A DNA stretch of 64,000 nt from Prunella strophiata (taxonomy: Eukaryota; Chordata; Aves; Passeriformes; Prunellidae): the NCBI GenBank assembly GCA_036583965.1, contig JAZBQD010000014.1, positions 66,556,395 to 66,620,394 of the forward strand, read 5' to 3'. Both the position numbers and the translations under genes were made by a program. How positions within the stretch are numbered: position 1 is the first letter of the stretch; every line of letters begins with the position of its first letter. Of this stretch, positions 61,356 to 64,000 are shown in pieces. A model generated the notes under the pieces. The model saw only the letters and a program-made list of their open reading frames with translations, was not told where the DNA came from and made no database searches.

Positions 61356-61738
61356 TTGCAGAATGGTTTTGGTGTGAAAGGACCTTAAAGATCATCAAGT
61401 CCAACCTCACTGCCAAGGGGCAGGGACACTTTCCACTAGACCAGCTTGCTCAGAGCCCCATCCACTCTGGCCCTGAAAATTTCTAGGGATGGGACATCCA
61501 CAGCTTCTCTGGGCAGCTTGTTCCAGTGCCTCAACATCCTCCCAGTAAAGAATTTCTTTCCAATATCTAATCAAAACCTGCACTCTCTCAGATTAAAGCC
61601 ATTACCCTTTGTAGTCTCTTGTTCAAAATCCTGCCCCAGCTCTCTTGTAGCCCTTTTGGTACTAGAAGGTGCTGGAAGGCCTCTCAAAAGCCTTCCCTTC
61701 TCTAGGCTGAACAACTTTCTCAACTTTTCTTCTAGTGA
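61356..61738 (-). mobile_element. CR1 LINE 3' end (minus strand)
   Basis: Starts on the plus strand with GCAGAATGGTTTTGGTGTGA and continues with GACCTTAAAGATCATCAAGT, the reverse complement of the CR1 3' end. On the minus strand the upstream part reads LRKLFSLEKGRLLRG and then TTKGNGFNLRECRF, the C-terminal ORF2 and adjacent 3' pattern. It lies within a 142-codon frame (61571-61999 minus) whose N-terminal half is unrelated sequence. It is 5' truncated and diverged. The terminal repeat at the insertion edge is eroded. Confidence 0.94.
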
Positions 61739-64000
61739 AGGGCTTAACCAAGTTTCCCTGAGTATGTCTGCAATCCCAGATACCTGCTGAAGGGATTTGC
61801 CAAATGCTTCAGTGTGAGCTGTGGCAGAAAACTCAAACACTGCAATTCCCTTCTGTGCCACCACCCATGCCAGGAAAGATGAGCAGAGCAAAATCTGCCT
61901 GTGGCATGAACAAGGTAAAAGTTCCCTGGCTATCCATAGAGAACAAAAAATTAAAGAGGGTGAAGGTTTGCTGAACTGCTCCAAATTATTGCGAGTCATT
62001 GTTTAGAACAAGCTTTTCCCTGTCTTTATCTCTTTTAAATAGAACTGTATCTGAAAATATATTTGTTTATGCAAATTGGACATCCCTCTCCTATTTGAAT
62101 TAGCACCATAAGTACATTGTGTATCAGTGTAGACATACTCAATGTATTTAATGTCAACACTACTAGCAATGATGGAGATTGGAAATACTGCTCTGCTTGT
62201 TGGCCATGGAATAAATTTGCCAAACAGAATCACTGTAGCTCTAGAGTTTAAATTAATGCAAGCAACACTGTTATCAGTCGTCTTTAGCCTGCCACTCTTA
62301 GCTTCTAACAGAAACATTTAGGAATAGGAAGCATTACATCTGGCTACAGCTGCATATTACATGGTCCATTGAGACTTAGATGCTGATGGCTGAACTGAAT
62401 AACAAACAGCTGGGTATAAATGCAAAGATCAGGGAATCATAAGAAAGTGCTTGTATGGTATCTTTGAAGCCTCAGACACAATGATACTGTATTAGTGCTA
62501 TTAGCATCACAGAATGGAATAGCCTGAGGATCAGCATTCAGCTCCTCAGTGTGGGGAAACAGAAACTTTAAGGCAGGTAGTAGCAGACTCCTTTCTGACT
62601 GCTGTAATATTTATATTCAAACAGTGTATTTTATTAAAAAGTTGGTTGTGAAACTAACATCAATCCTGTCTGCAGTGCCAGGCAAAAGTCAGCCTTCCTC
62701 AGGAGTTATGGGACATAATTCCTCTCCATCCTTGGGAAAGTCCTGACAATCTTTTAAAATTAGGAAGCATATTTTCAGTGCCATTGGAAATGTATGATAC
62801 AAATATCACTGAAATGGGACAAGTTTGATACAATGCAAGCACAAGCCAATTTACTGAAAATTATGTTCCACTCCCCCATAGGTCTAGGAATTGCTAAGAA
62901 GGAAAACCAAGTAGCAGAGTTTTGCTGTGACCACAGTGATGGATCTTCCCAACTGTCCTCCAGGTGTTCCCAGAAGCACAAGCTTCTGCGTAATCCTTGC
63001 AACTCAGCAGCTTCCACTGGAAGAGGATTTTATTTTTGAGATAAAGAACAAATGAGTGTTATTCTATTAAATTTACTATACAGACTGCACATTGTCAGGA
63101 GTGACACTTGACGCGACTGTCTGGCCTACAAAGCAACAGTACAGAAAGCATCAAAAGACCTCTCGAAGGCAACTGAAGAACAAAGACAAAAAAAATCCTG
63201 AGTGTGGCAGAAGAGAAGACCTAAAAATTGTCACTAATTGGCATAAGGGAAGAAAAAATAGCTTGTAGGCCCTTTTATAAATAGACTGACTGTTCAGTAA
63301 GTGAATGTGAGTAGTCTGGACTTGTAAAACCTAGAAACCTGTTTTCCTGCCTAATGGGACATCCTACAGCTCAAAGGGCACTTTGTTAACTCTTGTCCAA
63401 CTCTACCAGAATTAGCAGGGAGGGCAATGCCTGGGGAAGGGGATAAGTACCCAAGATGAGTGAATATAGGTGTATAAATAAGAAGAAATGAAGAGCACCT
63501 CTCCTTGTAGCTCCTCTCATAGAACACATCTCCCTGTACTGAAGGTCTTTAGTGAATGTTCCCATCTCAGGAATACGGCCACTCACATTTCTGAAGTAGT
63601 TTAAATATCAAAGAGATCCCCCCAAAGACTTTGTGAAAGCCCAAGGACACATAGTTTTGATTCCTCAGACAAGACTGAACAGGCTTGCAACTGCATTTTG
63701 GATTCCAATGGAGAAGCAAATATTCAGGAGGATGGTGGAGATGATGGAGATGATTTGTTGAGCAAATGTAATGCTGGGTGGAGTTGCAAGCAGAGAAAAA
63801 AAATACATTTCCATCCTGCCCAAGTTAAGATGGTAGACTTATGATAAAGAAGAGAGAAAAAAATATTATTGAAAAGGAAATTGAAAATTTTAAAAACACA
63901 TCACAGTTCTTGGGCCTCAGGAGATGACAGAAAAGGTGTGAGGTGACATGGTGTAGAAGATCACCACACGTAAGAAGCAGGCAGAAACACAGAACTTTGC
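61739..64000. other. Noncoding, no gene seen
   Basis: Unique AT-rich sequence to the window end. A 104-codon minus frame at 62003-62317 and frames near 62775-63039 have no domain. A GGAGAT-like imperfect repeat lies at 63731-63754. Confidence 0.5.

Noticed and set aside
61571..61999. 142-codon minus-strand frame with a CR1-like C-terminus
   Set aside because: The recognisable part is a CR1 ORF2 remnant and the rest is unrelated flanking sequence, so it is not a gene.
1..64000. CRISPR arrays, bacterial operons, tRNA or rRNA genes, phage genes
   Set aside because: No direct-repeat/spacer pattern, no cloverleaf-like sequence recognised, no prokaryotic gene density or ribosome-binding sites; the sequence is vertebrate in character.

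Overview
This window looks like a bird nuclear genome segment with no supportable protein-coding gene. Two things point to birds. All the recognisable LINE copies are CR1 (chicken repeat 1) elements, identified by their reverse-transcriptase and ORF2 C-terminal peptides and their characteristic 3' ends. There is also a roughly 500-bp retroviral LTR of a type I know from bird genomes. L1 and Alu-like elements are absent. One CR1 3'-end type and the LTR type suggest a neoavian, possibly passerine, host; that is recall and was not tested.

The longest ATG-to-stop frames are about 140-160 codons (11417-11896 minus, 16830-17303 plus, 13804-14232 plus, 61571-61999 minus). That is about what chance gives in 64 kb of AT-rich DNA. 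None shows a domain I recognise, except where frames cross CR1 remnants. I saw no tRNA, rRNA, CRISPR array or recognisable microRNA. The region is best read as a gene desert or the inside of a very long intron.

Layout. 1-780 is CpG-retaining, regulatory-looking sequence. 1140-1507 is rich in microsatellites, including an inverted TG/CA pair. 1875-2860 is a plus-strand CR1 with an RT-domain remnant. 7033-7052 is a perfect palindrome of two POU octamers and 7742-7791 is a hairpin built on a tandem 16-bp duplication. 8820-9320, 10090-10340 and 15000-15450 are further regulatory-looking blocks. 12144-12245 is a compound TA/GATA microsatellite. 21062-21165 resembles an ancient MIR SINE. 25985-26364 is a CR1 whose 5' part is inverted. 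30161-30625 is a minus-strand CR1. 35800-38090 is the densest cluster of regulatory-looking DNA. 39300-39500 and 45640-45935 carry long A tracts preceded by AATAAA. 46300-48360 and 51540-53020 are more conserved-looking blocks. 53695-53943 is a plus-strand CR1 3' end, 59740-60238 a solo LTR, and 61356-61738 a minus-strand CR1.

The working model is a regulatory landscape for a gene outside the window, with old transposon debris between candidate enhancers. Conservation is inferred only from CpG retention, homeodomain/POU-type motifs and lack of recognisable repeats; no alignment was possible. I found no evidence of a new gene system. The most testable oddities are the inverted CR1, the palindromic double octamer and the possible processed-retrocopy tails.
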